Source: Pelodictyon phaeoclathratiforme BU-1 (GTDB lineage: Bacteria > Bacteroidota > Chlorobiia > Chlorobiales > Chlorobiaceae). Taken from it: a stretch of 64,000 bases of DNA. Position 1 is the first letter of the stretch; the number at the start of each line of letters is the position of its first letter. Positions 45,434-53,612 of the stretch are shown piece after piece. The DNA is taken from positions 2,432,501 through 2,496,500 of the forward strand of contig NC_011060.1 in the NCBI RefSeq assembly GCF_000020645.1, given 5' to 3'. Position numbers and translations under genes: made by a program. Under the pieces are notes generated by a model that ran no database searches, had not been told where the DNA came from, and was given only the letters and a program-made list of their open reading frames with translations.

Positions 45434-46684
45434 TTAGACAAACAACCGGGATGCGCTCTCCACGCTGGCAACAAACCGGAACATCGCTTCATAGGCACGG
45501 CTCATCACAACCTGACGACGCTCCATAACCCTTCTTGCTGTTTCGACGGCTTTTTCAACATCATACGGCACGATCCCATCAATGCCGCCCCAGGAAAAAG
45601 AGGGCACCTCCCTCGGCGGAAATCCAGAACCAAATATGTTCGAACCTGTACCAACAATCGTTCCGGTATTAAACATCGAATTGATGGAACTCTTGCTGTG
45701 TTCACCCATCATCAGACCGAGAAACTGCAGGCCGGTCATCTGCAACTGGCCATTGCGCAACACCTTTACCCGACCATAATTGTTCTTGAGGTCACTGGTG
45801 TTGGTACCGGCGCCAAGATTGCACCAGGAGGAAATATAGGAGTGTCCCAAAAAACCATCATGCTGCTTGTTGACAAAGGGCTCAATCAATGCATCTTCAA
45901 TTTCACCGCCAACCCGCGATGCCGTACCCACAGCAACGTTACTGTACAGTTTTGCACCAATCTTCACCCTCGACCAGGGCGCAAGAAAAACATTCTGCAT
46001 CAACACCGCCTGCGGATCAACAATCGCGCCAGCCCCGACGGCTATAAACCCGTCATCGGCATCAAGAACCGCACCTGCCCGAACAACAGCTTCAGAACCA
46101 ACATAGATATTTGAACGATTGACAAGGGCTACAGAAGAGTGGACATCCCCCAGAATATGACCAAGTTCAAGCGTTTCCGCATCCCGCAAAAGCTCATCAG
46201 GATGGAACGCAATCATATCCCAGATATCACGGATAACCGTGAAACCCGTTACCGACTCTGTAACAAGCTCTCCGGCAAGCGCTGAGGTATCAAGAAGATC
46301 AGGCATCAGGCCGTTGTTATCGGTAATCAGGGAGCTGTCTACCCGTGCAAACAGCAGATCATCACCCTGCATATACGCTCTTCCCGGATCGATCCCACCC
46401 TCTGTGATTACCCTGCACGCCGCATCATCAAAAACAATACGACCGTTGACCAATAACAGATCCCTCTCTTCAAGCCGGTTAACCACTGCGTCAGGATGCT
46501 GTTCAGCATACACCGAAGCAAGATAACGTCGAAGATGCCAGGCAAGCTTCACCTCACCCCTCAACGAGTACTCAAGCTTCTCCCTGAGAGAGCGAAATCC
46601 GGTATAAAGAGCATAAACCGGTTTAAGATTGACGAGAGGCCTCAGCTCCAGAACCCTGGTATCTTCAAATACGATAACCTGCAT
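45434..46684 (-). CDS. GlmU-like sugar nucleotidyltransferase/acyltransferase
   Basis: A 416-residue protein of the alternative GlmU type (TIGR03991) found in Bacteroidetes and Chlorobi, thought to make UDP-GlcNAc. I start at 46684 (MQVIVFEDTRVLELRPLVNLKPVYAL). The N-terminal half is a divergent nucleotidyltransferase; the C-terminal half is a left-handed beta helix of hexapeptide repeats (IYVGSEAVVRAGAVLDADDG, AIVDPQAVLMQNVFLAPWSRV, NLGAGTNTSDLKNNYG). The His-free GAGTNTSDLKNNYG loop matches acetyltransferase members. The start lies about 20 bases from a decayed coding region on the other strand. Confidence 0.88.
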   Translation of the reverse strand: MQVIVFEDTRVLELRPLVNLKPVYALYTGFRSLREKLEYSLRGEVKLAWHLRRYLASVYAEQHPDAVVNRLEERDLLLVNGRIVFDDAACRVITEGGIDPGRAYMQGDDLLFARVDSSLITDNNGLMPDLLDTSALAGELVTESVTGFTVIRDIWDMIAFHPDELLRDAETLELGHILGDVHSSVALVNRSNIYVGSEAVVRAGAVLDADDGFIAVGAGAIVDPQAVLMQNVFLAPWSRVKIGAKLYSNVAVGTASRVGGEIEDALIEPFVNKQHDGFLGHSYISSWCNLGAGTNTSDLKNNYGRVKVLRNGQLQMTGLQFLGLMMGEHSKSSINSMFNTGTIVGTGSNIFGSGFPPREVPSFSWGGIDGIVPYDVEKAVETARRVMERRQVVMSRAYEAMFRFVASVESASRLFV

Positions 46685-46710
46685 TTTATAAGTGGCGTAA
46701 TTTAAAATCA

Positions 46711-46929
46711 ATAACTGATAGCGGTGTCAGTTTTCTCATTGACGTTTATCATAACGATTATGGCCGTTTCCTTCAGGCAACCGGGATAAAGGTTGACCCA
46801 AAAAACCGGAAGCTCTCTAAACAGTCAAAAGCTGACGTTCTGGACAAGATAAGAATAATCGAAAAAGATTTACAGTTTGATGCCGCAACTGTGTTCAACC
46901 GAAAAGGTTGCCAATATCAAACCAACTGA
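46711..46929 (+). pseudogene. Unassigned coding remnant
   Basis: A 70-codon open frame with no start, reading ITDSGVSFLIDVYHNDYGRF, then LQATGIKVDPKNRKLSKQSK and ADVLDKIRIIEKDLQFDAA to a stop. The composition is protein-like and charged. I do not recognise the family. It is probably a leftover of the same accessory block as the neighbouring DUF1016 and hsd scraps. Confidence 0.35.
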
Positions 46930-46947
46930 TATTCAGAGGCATTTTTG

Positions 46948-47061
46948 TTGACATTTACCGATGAAAAAGTCTCACCACTGGTGCGACAATTGTCATGGAC
47001 TCATAATTTGATTATTCTCGGACAGGGTAAGCGTCAAGAAGAGCGTGAGTTTTATCTGTAA
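46948..47061 (+). pseudogene. DUF1016 (PDDEXK) N-domain fragment
   Basis: A 37-codon stretch, TDEKVSPLVRQLSWTHNLII then LGQGKRQEEREFYL and a stop, matches the conserved end of the DUF1016 N-terminal domain (compare the intact gene's QIPWSHNLVIISKIKEQDEALFYV). It lies on the opposite strand to the intact copy 290 bases away, so it comes from a different DUF1016 gene. Confidence 0.6.
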
Positions 47062-47091
47062 ATATCAAATAAATAACATCTAAATCCTCAA

Positions 47092-47355
47092 TTATGTTTT
47101 TTGTATAAAACGCTGTAACTCAATAACAAAGAATGGATTGTGTGATAAATGAACACCTCGATATGCACCTTTTCTTCCGATGATTAATGATGACTTATCA
47201 TATAGGAAAGAGTTTGTCAAGCCTATCTTTCCATTTGTTCCAAAAACAACATAAAGACCTTTTCCATCTCGATAATTTTGTAATGCCTTTCCATATTCAA
47301 GTTTTATAAGCTCCCCAAGCTTACATCCCCGCCACCCACTCAATCCCTCACTCAT
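47092..47355 (-). pseudogene. hsdS: Truncated type I restriction specificity subunit (HsdS)
   Basis: It starts at 47355 with MSEGLSGWRGCKLGELIKLE, followed by YGKALQNYRDGKGLYVVFGT, NGKIGLTNSFLY and IIGRKGAYRGVH, the standard first target-recognition domain of HsdS. It breaks off after about 80 residues (FVIELQRFIQKT), where a full subunit would continue for 300 more. Its start overlaps the DUF1016 stop, so it was once translationally coupled. Confidence 0.78.
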
Positions 47356-48454
47356 CGCCACCTCCCAATTCAGCTTCAATCTGTTCGATACTCGGCAGGG
47401 ATGACTGATATTCTGCGGGCAGGTTTTTGGTAATCATGTATTCACTGACACCAATCGGCTTGTGAATATCCTTGAGTGCGTATTCGACCACCACGTCATT
47501 TTTTGACTTGCAAATGATGATGCCTATGGTGGGGTTATCCTGTTCGGTTTTCAGGATACCATCAACTGCCGAGACATAAAAATTCAGTTTTCCGGCAAAC
47601 TCCGGCTTGAACTTTACCGCTTTGAGTTCAATCACCACAAAACAGTGCAGACGGGTATGGTAGAACAGGAGGTCAATATAATAGTCGTCGCCACCGACTA
47701 CGAGCTTGTACTGCCGCCCGATATATGAAAAGCCTGCGCCAAATTCCAGTAAAAATCGGGTAACATGCTCAATCAAGGCATCTTCAAGCTCTTTTTCGTC
47801 GTGCTTTTTTCGCAGTAAAAGAAAATCGAAATTATAGGGGTCTTTGAGAATTTGCTGGGCCAAATCCGATTGCGGGGCTGGCAGGGTTGCCTTAAAGTTG
47901 GTGATTGCCTTACCTTCGCGCTGGTAGAGGCGGCTTTCGATATGGTGGGTTAATACAGCCCGCGACCAATTATTCTGAATGGTTTGCTGCACATAAAAGA
48001 GCGCTTCATCTTGCTCCTTGATCTTGCTGATGATGACAAGATTGTGACTCCACGGTATTTGGGCAACAAGCTGCTGCCCAAATAGTGAGTTTTCAAATTG
48101 GGCAACAGGCTGTTGCCCAATTGCAGATTGGTTCAATTGCGTAGCAGCCTGCTTCGCAATTGCATTCGTTCCTGACCAGAACCGATACCACTGGCGCATA
48201 TATTTCAGGTTGCGCACGGAGAACCCTTTCATATCGGGAAATTCGGACTGCAAATCGCGGCTTATCTGCCCGAGAATGCCGTCACCCCAGGCCGAGGCCT
48301 GTTGACGGGCAATAATGCGTTCAGCCAAATCCCAGTACAACTGAAGCATAGTCTGATTGACCGAAACCGCAGCTTTGAGTTGTGCCGATTGAATCCGGTT
48401 TTTGAGTTCCTTGATAAACTCCCTGTACTCTGTTGTGTTGAGCGGTGTGTTCAT
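47348..48454 (-). CDS. DUF1016/PDDEXK nuclease domain protein (YhcG family)
   Basis: A 368-residue YhcG-like protein. The N-terminal DUF1016_N domain has LYWDLAERIIARQQASAWGDGIL and FPDMKGFSVRNLKYMRQWY; the C-terminal half is a PD-(D/E)XK nuclease with the YYIDLLFYHTRLHCFVVIELKAVKFKPEFAGKL catalytic region (D, E-L-K) split here by strand. Such proteins often accompany type I restriction loci, as here, between hsdM and hsdS remnants. The linker at about residues 98-132 is extended by repeated GQQ.VAQ units encoded by palindromic DNA. The gene is intact although its partners are not. Confidence 0.92.
   Translation of the reverse strand: MNTPLNTTEYREFIKELKNRIQSAQLKAAVSVNQTMLQLYWDLAERIIARQQASAWGDGILGQISRDLQSEFPDMKGFSVRNLKYMRQWYRFWSGTNAIAKQAATQLNQSAIGQQPVAQFENSLFGQQLVAQIPWSHNLVIISKIKEQDEALFYVQQTIQNNWSRAVLTHHIESRLYQREGKAITNFKATLPAPQSDLAQQILKDPYNFDFLLLRKKHDEKELEDALIEHVTRFLLEFGAGFSYIGRQYKLVVGGDDYYIDLLFYHTRLHCFVVIELKAVKFKPEFAGKLNFYVSAVDGILKTEQDNPTIGIIICKSKNDVVVEYALKDIHKPIGVSEYMITKNLPAEYQSSLPSIEQIEAELGGGDE
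48059..48162. repeat. Three consecutive palindromes inside the DUF1016 gene
   Basis: Within 104 bases of coding DNA: an imperfect palindrome at 48059-48081 (TTGGGCA...TGCCCAA arms), a perfect 12-bp inverted repeat around one central base at 48097-48121 (ATTGGGCAACAG/CTGTTGCCCAAT), and a third at 48134-48162 (CAATTGCG/CGCAATTG outer arms, AGCAG/CTGCT inner arms). They encode the inter-domain linker without breaking the frame. Confidence 0.85.
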
Positions 48455-48827
48455 ATTTTTATCCTCGCCAGATTCTCCGCAATTGCCTTGTTCAGCTCAG
48501 CTTCTTCCAACAACTGGGCCTCAAATTCAGCCTTCAATGAGACGAAACGTTCTGCAAAATCAAAATCATCCTCTTCTTCAGCGAGACCAACATAGCGCCC
48601 CGGTGTGAGCACGTAATCGAGTTCGTGCACTCGTTCCAACGGGACGGAGGCACAAAAGCCTTTGCTATCCTCATACTCACCTTCGCCTGCCTGAAGTATG
48701 GCGTACATCTCCTCGAAAGAGTCGGAGATGTATTTAAGGAACATGAGCCCAAGCACGATATGTTTGTATTCGGCGGCGTCAATGTTTTTGCGCAGCTTGT
48801 CGGCGGCTTTCCAAAGCGGCTTGCTTT
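48451..48827 (-). pseudogene. hsdM: Type I restriction methylase HsdM with catalytic core deleted
   Basis: The frame reads KPLWKAADKLRKNIDAAEYK and HIVLGLMFLKYISDSFEEMY, the HsdM N-terminal helices, then passes at about 48657 directly to FCASVPLERVHELDYVLTPG and RYVGLAEEEDDF, the HsdM C-terminus, and ends in the normal tail. About 125 of roughly 500 residues remain; the SAM-binding and NPPF/Y motifs are gone while the frame is kept. The original start is also lost (a stop lies just upstream). Confidence 0.78.
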
Positions 48828-48830
48828 TTT

Positions 48831-49158
48831 AAAAAATGTTATCTGAAGCGAAATTTTGTTCCAGAATTCTTCATGAACAGGATCGGGGTTGCTGAATGAT
48901 CTTAACGGAAAATGTACGTGATAATATACATATATGCTTTGATTTACAGCGGTTTTGGGGAGGGGTGTTTTTTTCGATTATCCGGCGTTTCTGTTGGTAT
49001 GTGGGTGCATGCGGGTTTATGAGGGCGGGGAGACCCCGCCCTTACGAGGTGGATCGAGGGTGGATCCGGGGGTGGATCGGGGTTCCGGGGTTACGGGGGT
49101 GGATCGAGGGTACGGGGGTGGATCGGGCCTTGACGGTGGCGTAGGCAGGGATAACTGC
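48831..49158. other. Non-coding gap with GC hairpin and G-tract repeat
   Basis: No supported gene. Features are a perfect hairpin GGGCGGGG-AGA-CCCCGCCC at 49023-49041, a kind of element scattered between genes in many bacteria, and the G-rich repeat described separately. Open frames across the repeat on both strands are low-complexity products of it. Confidence 0.6.
49048..49125 (+). repeat. GGTGGATC repeat with quadruplex-forming G-tracts
   Basis: GGTGGATC occurs five times (from 49048, 49059, 49071, 49098 and 49117). Between them lie G-runs of five, four, four and five (49068-49072, 49079-49082, 49087-49090, 49095-49099) with loops of six, four and four bases, plus a further run of five at 49114-49118. 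This satisfies the standard four-tract quadruplex pattern on the + strand. Confidence 0.85.
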
Positions 49159-50091
49159 TTATGGTTCAGCTTCGGGCAGCAGATCGCAAAGGAGACGAAT
49201 ACCGTCGGGAAGAACCGAAATACCGACCTTGCCGAGAATGTTATCATAGACCTCTCCATCCATATGCATCACCTCTGGCGCCATCAACGTCAGGGTTACA
49301 GCCTTCGCCTTGCAGTAGAGAATTTTCGGATCGTTGATATGGGTTCCATTAAGGTATTTGAGTACAAAACGAAAAAATTCGTACCTCCGAATATCTTTGA
49401 GAATACAGATATCAAGCAAACCATCCGACAACTCGGCATGGGGCGAAATGATGAATTTTCCCCCTTCGATCTTTCCGTTTGAAACCGTAAAGGCGAACAC
49501 CGGCTCATGAAGCTCCAGCACCGAATCTTCGAGGGTAATGGTGATATGCATATTCAGGGAGGAATAACCGGCAAGCACACTGAAAAGCGCATACACGTAG
49601 CCAAGTTCTCCTTTCAACCAGGGGAGACGCTTAACAGCCTTTGCAACTCTTCCGGTAAAACCAATACCAAGAGAGTTGACAAAATAGCGGTGATTGGCAA
49701 CACCGAATGAGACACTCCCGAGATCAACCTTTTTACTCGTCCCTTCGAAAAGATGAGCGATACCCTTGTGATGTTCCTTTCGGGGATTAAGCGTCTTGAT
49801 AAAATCATTTGCCGAGCCGATCGGCAAAATTCCGACCGTACGTTCCTCTCCCGCAACGGCATTGACCACTTCATGAAGGGTACCATCCCCGCCACAAGCA
49901 ATAAGACAACTGCTCTCCCTGATCCCGGAACGGGCAATCTCTCCGGCATGTCCGGCATAGTCCGTAGTGGCCATTATGGAATCATTCCTGTCGGCAACAA
50001 GCGCCTTCAGCCACTCCGCCTTGCGTGAAGCCCGGCCTTTATCTGCCGCAGGATTAAAAATAAAAAGGTAGCGGGAACTGTTGTTCATCAT
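49159..50091 (-). CDS. Diacylglycerol kinase-family lipid kinase (YegS/DgkB type)
   Basis: A DAGK-catalytic-domain enzyme that phosphorylates a lipid head group. Start at 50091 or the Met just after it (MNNSSRYLFIFNPAADKGRA); an in-frame ATG 21 codons further up looks foreign. IFNPAADKGRA, the GGDGTLHEVVNAV nucleotide loop, GILPIGSANDFIKTL, and the C-terminal DGLLDICIL and VMHMDGEVYDN blocks are those of the bacterial YegS/DgkB group. About 310 residues. Its exact substrate (diacylglycerol, phosphatidylglycerol or a sphingoid-like lipid) is not set by sequence. Confidence 0.92.
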   Translation of the reverse strand: MMNNSSRYLFIFNPAADKGRASRKAEWLKALVADRNDSIMATTDYAGHAGEIARSGIRESSCLIACGGDGTLHEVVNAVAGEERTVGILPIGSANDFIKTLNPRKEHHKGIAHLFEGTSKKVDLGSVSFGVANHRYFVNSLGIGFTGRVAKAVKRLPWLKGELGYVYALFSVLAGYSSLNMHITITLEDSVLELHEPVFAFTVSNGKIEGGKFIISPHAELSDGLLDICILKDIRRYEFFRFVLKYLNGTHINDPKILYCKAKAVTLTLMAPEVMHMDGEVYDNILGKVGISVLPDGIRLLCDLLPEAEP

Positions 50092-50587
50092 CCTGAAAAC
50101 GAAAAAAAGGAATCGTGTGCTCTCTTGCTCATGGCGCATTACCATCACAGACAAGATACGGGTATTCTTTGAACCCGCAACAAACGCTACATGAAGGAGT
50201 CAATCAAGAAGTGAATGGAGTATTAAGCGGGCAAAACAGAATAAAATATTCCTCCCGAAACGCAGATAATTTACTTTTGCACTGTAATTTTAAAAAAAAT
50301 AACGTGTTTTGTTATAGAAATACGAATAATTATTGCTTTTTTAATAAAAAAAAACAATATTACTTCCCGTAACACGTCAGACATACCAGTCTGGATGAAC
50401 GAGCCTCCATCCCCCTCCCGGCTGGAAGCGGTTACGGAAAAAGAAGCTGATTGCAATGAGGTGAGCTGGGAGGAACCCTCGAATAATAAAGGGCAATATT
50501 CTCGAAGCTGTTTAGAGAATTTGTCGGTTGAACGATTTGGAACAGCGTAAAGATGTTACCATAAAAATAACCAGGATGATAAATACT
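50092..50587. other. AT-rich regulatory-looking gap, no gene
   Basis: Nearly 500 bases between divergent genes. The part 50270-50370 is very rich in A and T, with several A- and T-tracts, as in a curved promoter region. A short CAGAC...GTCTG repeat lies near 50379-50394. No protein frame is convincing. It probably carries the promoter of the HTH protein to the right. Confidence 0.4.
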
Positions 50588-51091
50588 ATGAACGCACAAG
50601 CAGAACAGACTACAAAAAGCGTCGTTGATTATGAAAAGGAAATTGGAGCCCTTCGGACAAGAATCGCTAACCAGGATTTGGAACTGACAAGAGTTTCCAC
50701 GGCAATCGCAGAAAAGACCAATGCGTTGCGTAATCTTCTTGACCAGATTCATGCTCTTGAAATTGATACTGCAGTGAAAAGATCGATGACCGATTCATGC
50801 CTGAGCCTTATTGAAACCGAGACCATTGAAAAGCGTCTGAACATAGAGCTGACCGAGTCTGACTCCGTCTTTTTGTCAAAACTTCAGAAAAAACATGCAA
50901 ACCTCAACCAGCGTGAGCTGAGAATAAGCCTGCTTGTCAAGCTGAACTACGACACCAAGGAGATTGGACGCTCTGTAGGTATCTCAACCAGAGGAATGGA
51001 AAGCATCCGTTACAGAATGCACAAAAAGCTGGGCCTTGGAAAACATCAGTCAATCAAGACCTATCTTTCAGATCTCGCTGTTGCTTTTTAA
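50588..51091 (+). CDS. Coiled-coil protein with LuxR-type HTH
   Basis: About 167 residues from the ATG at 50588. The N-terminal 80 residues are a predicted coiled coil (DYEKEIGALRTRIANQDLEL, VSTAIAEKTNALRNLLDQIH); the C-terminus is a LuxR/GerE-like HTH (LNQRELRISLLVKLNYDTKE, IGRSVGISTRGMESIRYRMH, KKLGLGKHQSIKTYL). Similar C-termini occur at the end of Bacteroidetes-type tetratricopeptide regulators. No receiver or ligand domain is present. A terminator follows directly. Confidence 0.8.
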   Translation: MNAQAEQTTKSVVDYEKEIGALRTRIANQDLELTRVSTAIAEKTNALRNLLDQIHALEIDTAVKRSMTDSCLSLIETETIEKRLNIELTESDSVFLSKLQKKHANLNQRELRISLLVKLNYDTKEIGRSVGISTRGMESIRYRMHKKLGLGKHQSIKTYLSDLAVAF

Positions 51092-51120
51092 GCTTTAGCG
51101 AACGCTCCGGGTATACAATC

Positions 51121-51154
51121 AAAAGCCTCTGCTTCGAGAAAAGCAGGGGCTTTT
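51121..51154. terminator. Bidirectional terminator
   Basis: AAAAGCCTCTGCTT pairs with AAGCAGGGGCTTTT (one T-G pair) around a six-base loop, with A and T runs at the ends. It separates the rightward HTH gene from the leftward aldehyde dehydrogenase. Confidence 0.85.
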
Positions 51155-51172
51155 GTGCGTTCTACCTCCCCG

Positions 51173-52555
51173 TCACCCACCGATAATGCAAAACCCTTTG
51201 ATGTTGACAAATTCCCTGATACCGTAGCTTGAAAGTTCGCGACCATATCCCGACTCTTTAACGCCACCGAAGGGCAGGCGCGGATCGGATTTTACCATGC
51301 CATTGATAAAACAGTTCCCGACATCGAGCTGGTCAGCAATGGCAAGGGCCCGCTCAGTGTTGCCGGAAAAAACGGCTGAACCCAGCCCATAAGGGGTATC
51401 GTTGGCAATCATAACCGCTTCCTGATCATCCCGTACCTCAATAAGGGTTGCAACCGGCCCGAAGGTCTCTTCACTATAGACTGCTATCCCTTTGTGCACA
51501 CCGGAGAGAATGGTGGGCGGGTAAAAAAAGCCTCTGCCGGAAGGTATTTCTCCACCACAAAGCAATCGCGCACCTTGGGCAACGCTCCGTGAGACCTGGT
51601 CGTGAAGCTGATCACGAAGATCAGAACGCGCAATCGGCCCCACCTCAACCGCCGGATCGAAGGGGTCGCCCATTACCGCCGACTTCATGCGATGCAGAAG
51701 ACGGGCTTCAAACTGCTCCATGACGGCGGTATGCACAATAAAGCGCTTGGCCGCAATACAGCTCTGGCCGCTGTTCAGAAGCCGTGCTGCACTGCACTGA
51801 TCAACCGCAAGGGCAAGATCAGCATCATCAAGCACGATATAAGGATCACTGCCTCCAAGCTCAAGCACGCTTTTTTTCAGGGCACGTCCCGCTTTGGTTG
51901 CAACAGCCCGGCCCGCAGCGGTACTTCCCGTCACCGATACCGCTCCAACAGCAGGATGATCAATCATGAAGCCACTCAGACGATCCACATCGTCAAGAGC
52001 AATATGCACGGTACGGAAAAGATTTTCAGGAAAACCTGCCTCCCGGAAGAGCTTCTCAATGGCAATGGCCGAACCGGTCACATTGGGAGAGTGTTTGACA
52101 ATAATGCCGTTACCTGCCATGATGGCTGGCGCTGCAAACCGGAAAACCTGCCAGAAAGGAAAATTCCACGGCATGATGCCAAGAACCAGACCAAACGGCT
52201 CAAATTTCACCACTCCCCGTGCCCCGCCATCAAGAATGCTCTCTTCCGGCTTTAAAAAAAGTGAGGCCTGTTCAGCGTAAAAATCGCAGACCCAGGAGCA
52301 CTTCACCACTTCGGCCACCGCCTGCGCAAGGGGTTTGCCCATTTCACGACTGATCAGCGCTGCATGATGCTCTTTCTGGTCGCGGAGAAGCGCTGCAAGA
52401 CGCTTCATCAGCAGAGTGCGCTCCTGCATGGAAACCCCTCTCCATGCAAGGAAATCACCATGAGTGCGGTTGATAATCGCTTCAATCTCAGAGGATGACA
52501 TGGTCTGATATTCGGCAAGCACCTCTTCAGTGGCCGGATTGATGGTTGAAATCAT
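51173..52555 (-). CDS. NAD(P)-dependent aldehyde dehydrogenase (succinate-semialdehyde type)
   Basis: A 460-residue aldehyde dehydrogenase. The fold signatures are PWNFPFWQVFRFAAPAI, the Rossmann SVTGSTAAGRAV, the catalytic Glu in LELGGSDPYIVLDDAD, the nucleophile Cys in NSGQSCIAAKRFIV, and EETFGPVATLIEV. The shortened N-terminus and the SGQSCIAAKR context match the Sad/GabD-like succinate-semialdehyde dehydrogenase subgroup. In a bacterium with reductive TCA metabolism it could link glutamate or 2-oxoglutarate derivatives to succinate, but substrate is inferred. Confidence 0.9.
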   Translation of the reverse strand: MISTINPATEEVLAEYQTMSSSEIEAIINRTHGDFLAWRGVSMQERTLLMKRLAALLRDQKEHHAALISREMGKPLAQAVAEVVKCSWVCDFYAEQASLFLKPEESILDGGARGVVKFEPFGLVLGIMPWNFPFWQVFRFAAPAIMAGNGIIVKHSPNVTGSAIAIEKLFREAGFPENLFRTVHIALDDVDRLSGFMIDHPAVGAVSVTGSTAAGRAVATKAGRALKKSVLELGGSDPYIVLDDADLALAVDQCSAARLLNSGQSCIAAKRFIVHTAVMEQFEARLLHRMKSAVMGDPFDPAVEVGPIARSDLRDQLHDQVSRSVAQGARLLCGGEIPSGRGFFYPPTILSGVHKGIAVYSEETFGPVATLIEVRDDQEAVMIANDTPYGLGSAVFSGNTERALAIADQLDVGNCFINGMVKSDPRLPFGGVKESGYGRELSSYGIREFVNIKGFCIIGG

Positions 52556-52616
52556 TGGTCAGAATGGTTTATGATGGCAAAAACTATAGATATTCAGGGG
52601 AGTTACTGCAAGAGAG

Positions 52617-53582
52617 TCAACTGTCGCGGTCAATACTCTCGTAAATGGCAAGATAACTCTCATAACGCTCAGGATCAATATGGCCCGACTTGACAGCCTT
52701 CTGAATTCCGCACTCCGGCTCTACCGTATGGGTACAGGAAGAGTAGGCGCACTCCGGCATATGAGGAAGAAACTCCTTGAAATAGAATCGCAGATTTTCG
52801 CGCGTAATCCCTGAGAGATTGAACTCCCTTATCCCCGGCGTATCGATGATGTAGCCGCCACGGGGAAGGGCAAGCATGATCGCACTGCTTGTGGTATGAA
52901 GACCTTTTCCGGTCTTCTCATTCGTTTCACCGGTTCGAAGCAGCTCCTCTCCAAAAATTTGATTGATCAGGGTTGACTTGCCGACCCCCGAGTGACCACT
53001 TAAAGCAGAGAGCTTGCCGGCAAGAACCTTGCGGAGCGCTTTCATCCCGCTTTGCTCTTCGGCGCTCGTGTAGAGAATCCGGTAATCAAGGATGCGATAG
53101 GGCTCCATCAGCTCCCTGGTCTCCTGCGACTCTTCAAGATCCATCTTGTTGACCACAATAACCGTCTTCAACTGTTCGGATTCAGCAAAGACAAGGTAAC
53201 GGTCGATAAGACGGGTACTGAGAGGAGGATCAAAGGCAGAGACAACAACAACGAGTTGATCAATATTGGCGGCAATGACCTGTACCTTCTCCTTGCTGCG
53301 GTTCCGGCGGAGATCCCTTTTTCGTGTCAGGGCACTCCGCCGACGCTCCACGAGGGTAATAACCGCTTCAAAGAATTCCGTACCCGTTTCCGTCTCCTTC
53401 AGCACCACCCGGTCACCAACGGCAACGAGAGAAGAAAAATCATTCTCCGTCTTCGTTCCGGGGAACGTCCGGCACCTGAATACCTTGCCCCCATCGGTAA
53501 TAACCATATAGGTTGAACCGGTAACTTCAACAACCATCCCTTTCATCACCTCACCAGCCACTCTTTTACGCTCCATGTTCAC
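52617..53582 (-). CDS. rsgA: Ribosome small-subunit GTPase RsgA
   Basis: A circularly permuted GTPase that checks late 30S maturation. The N-terminal OB fold (KGMVVEVTGSTYMVI) is followed by G4 (VNKMDL), then G1 (SGHSGVGKSTLINQI) and G3 (DTPGIREFNL), the permuted order that defines the family, and a C-terminal zinc module (CAYSSCTH...PECGI). 321 residues. It lies about 30 bases downstream of recG on the same strand. Confidence 0.95.
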   Translation of the reverse strand: MNMERKRVAGEVMKGMVVEVTGSTYMVITDGGKVFRCRTFPGTKTENDFSSLVAVGDRVVLKETETGTEFFEAVITLVERRRSALTRKRDLRRNRSKEKVQVIAANIDQLVVVVSAFDPPLSTRLIDRYLVFAESEQLKTVIVVNKMDLEESQETRELMEPYRILDYRILYTSAEEQSGMKALRKVLAGKLSALSGHSGVGKSTLINQIFGEELLRTGETNEKTGKGLHTTSSAIMLALPRGGYIIDTPGIREFNLSGITRENLRFYFKEFLPHMPECAYSSCTHTVEPECGIQKAVKSGHIDPERYESYLAIYESIDRDS

Positions 53583-53612
53583 ACTGTACGCTCCCCTTCA
53601 TTATCAAAAAAA

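Noticed and set aside
48896..49259. Open frames on both strands across 48.9-49.26 kb, rich in Gly/Trp/Arg or Pro/Ser
   Set aside because: They are products of the G-rich tandem repeat and the 3' end of the lipid-kinase gene; no ribosome site, no conserved domain.
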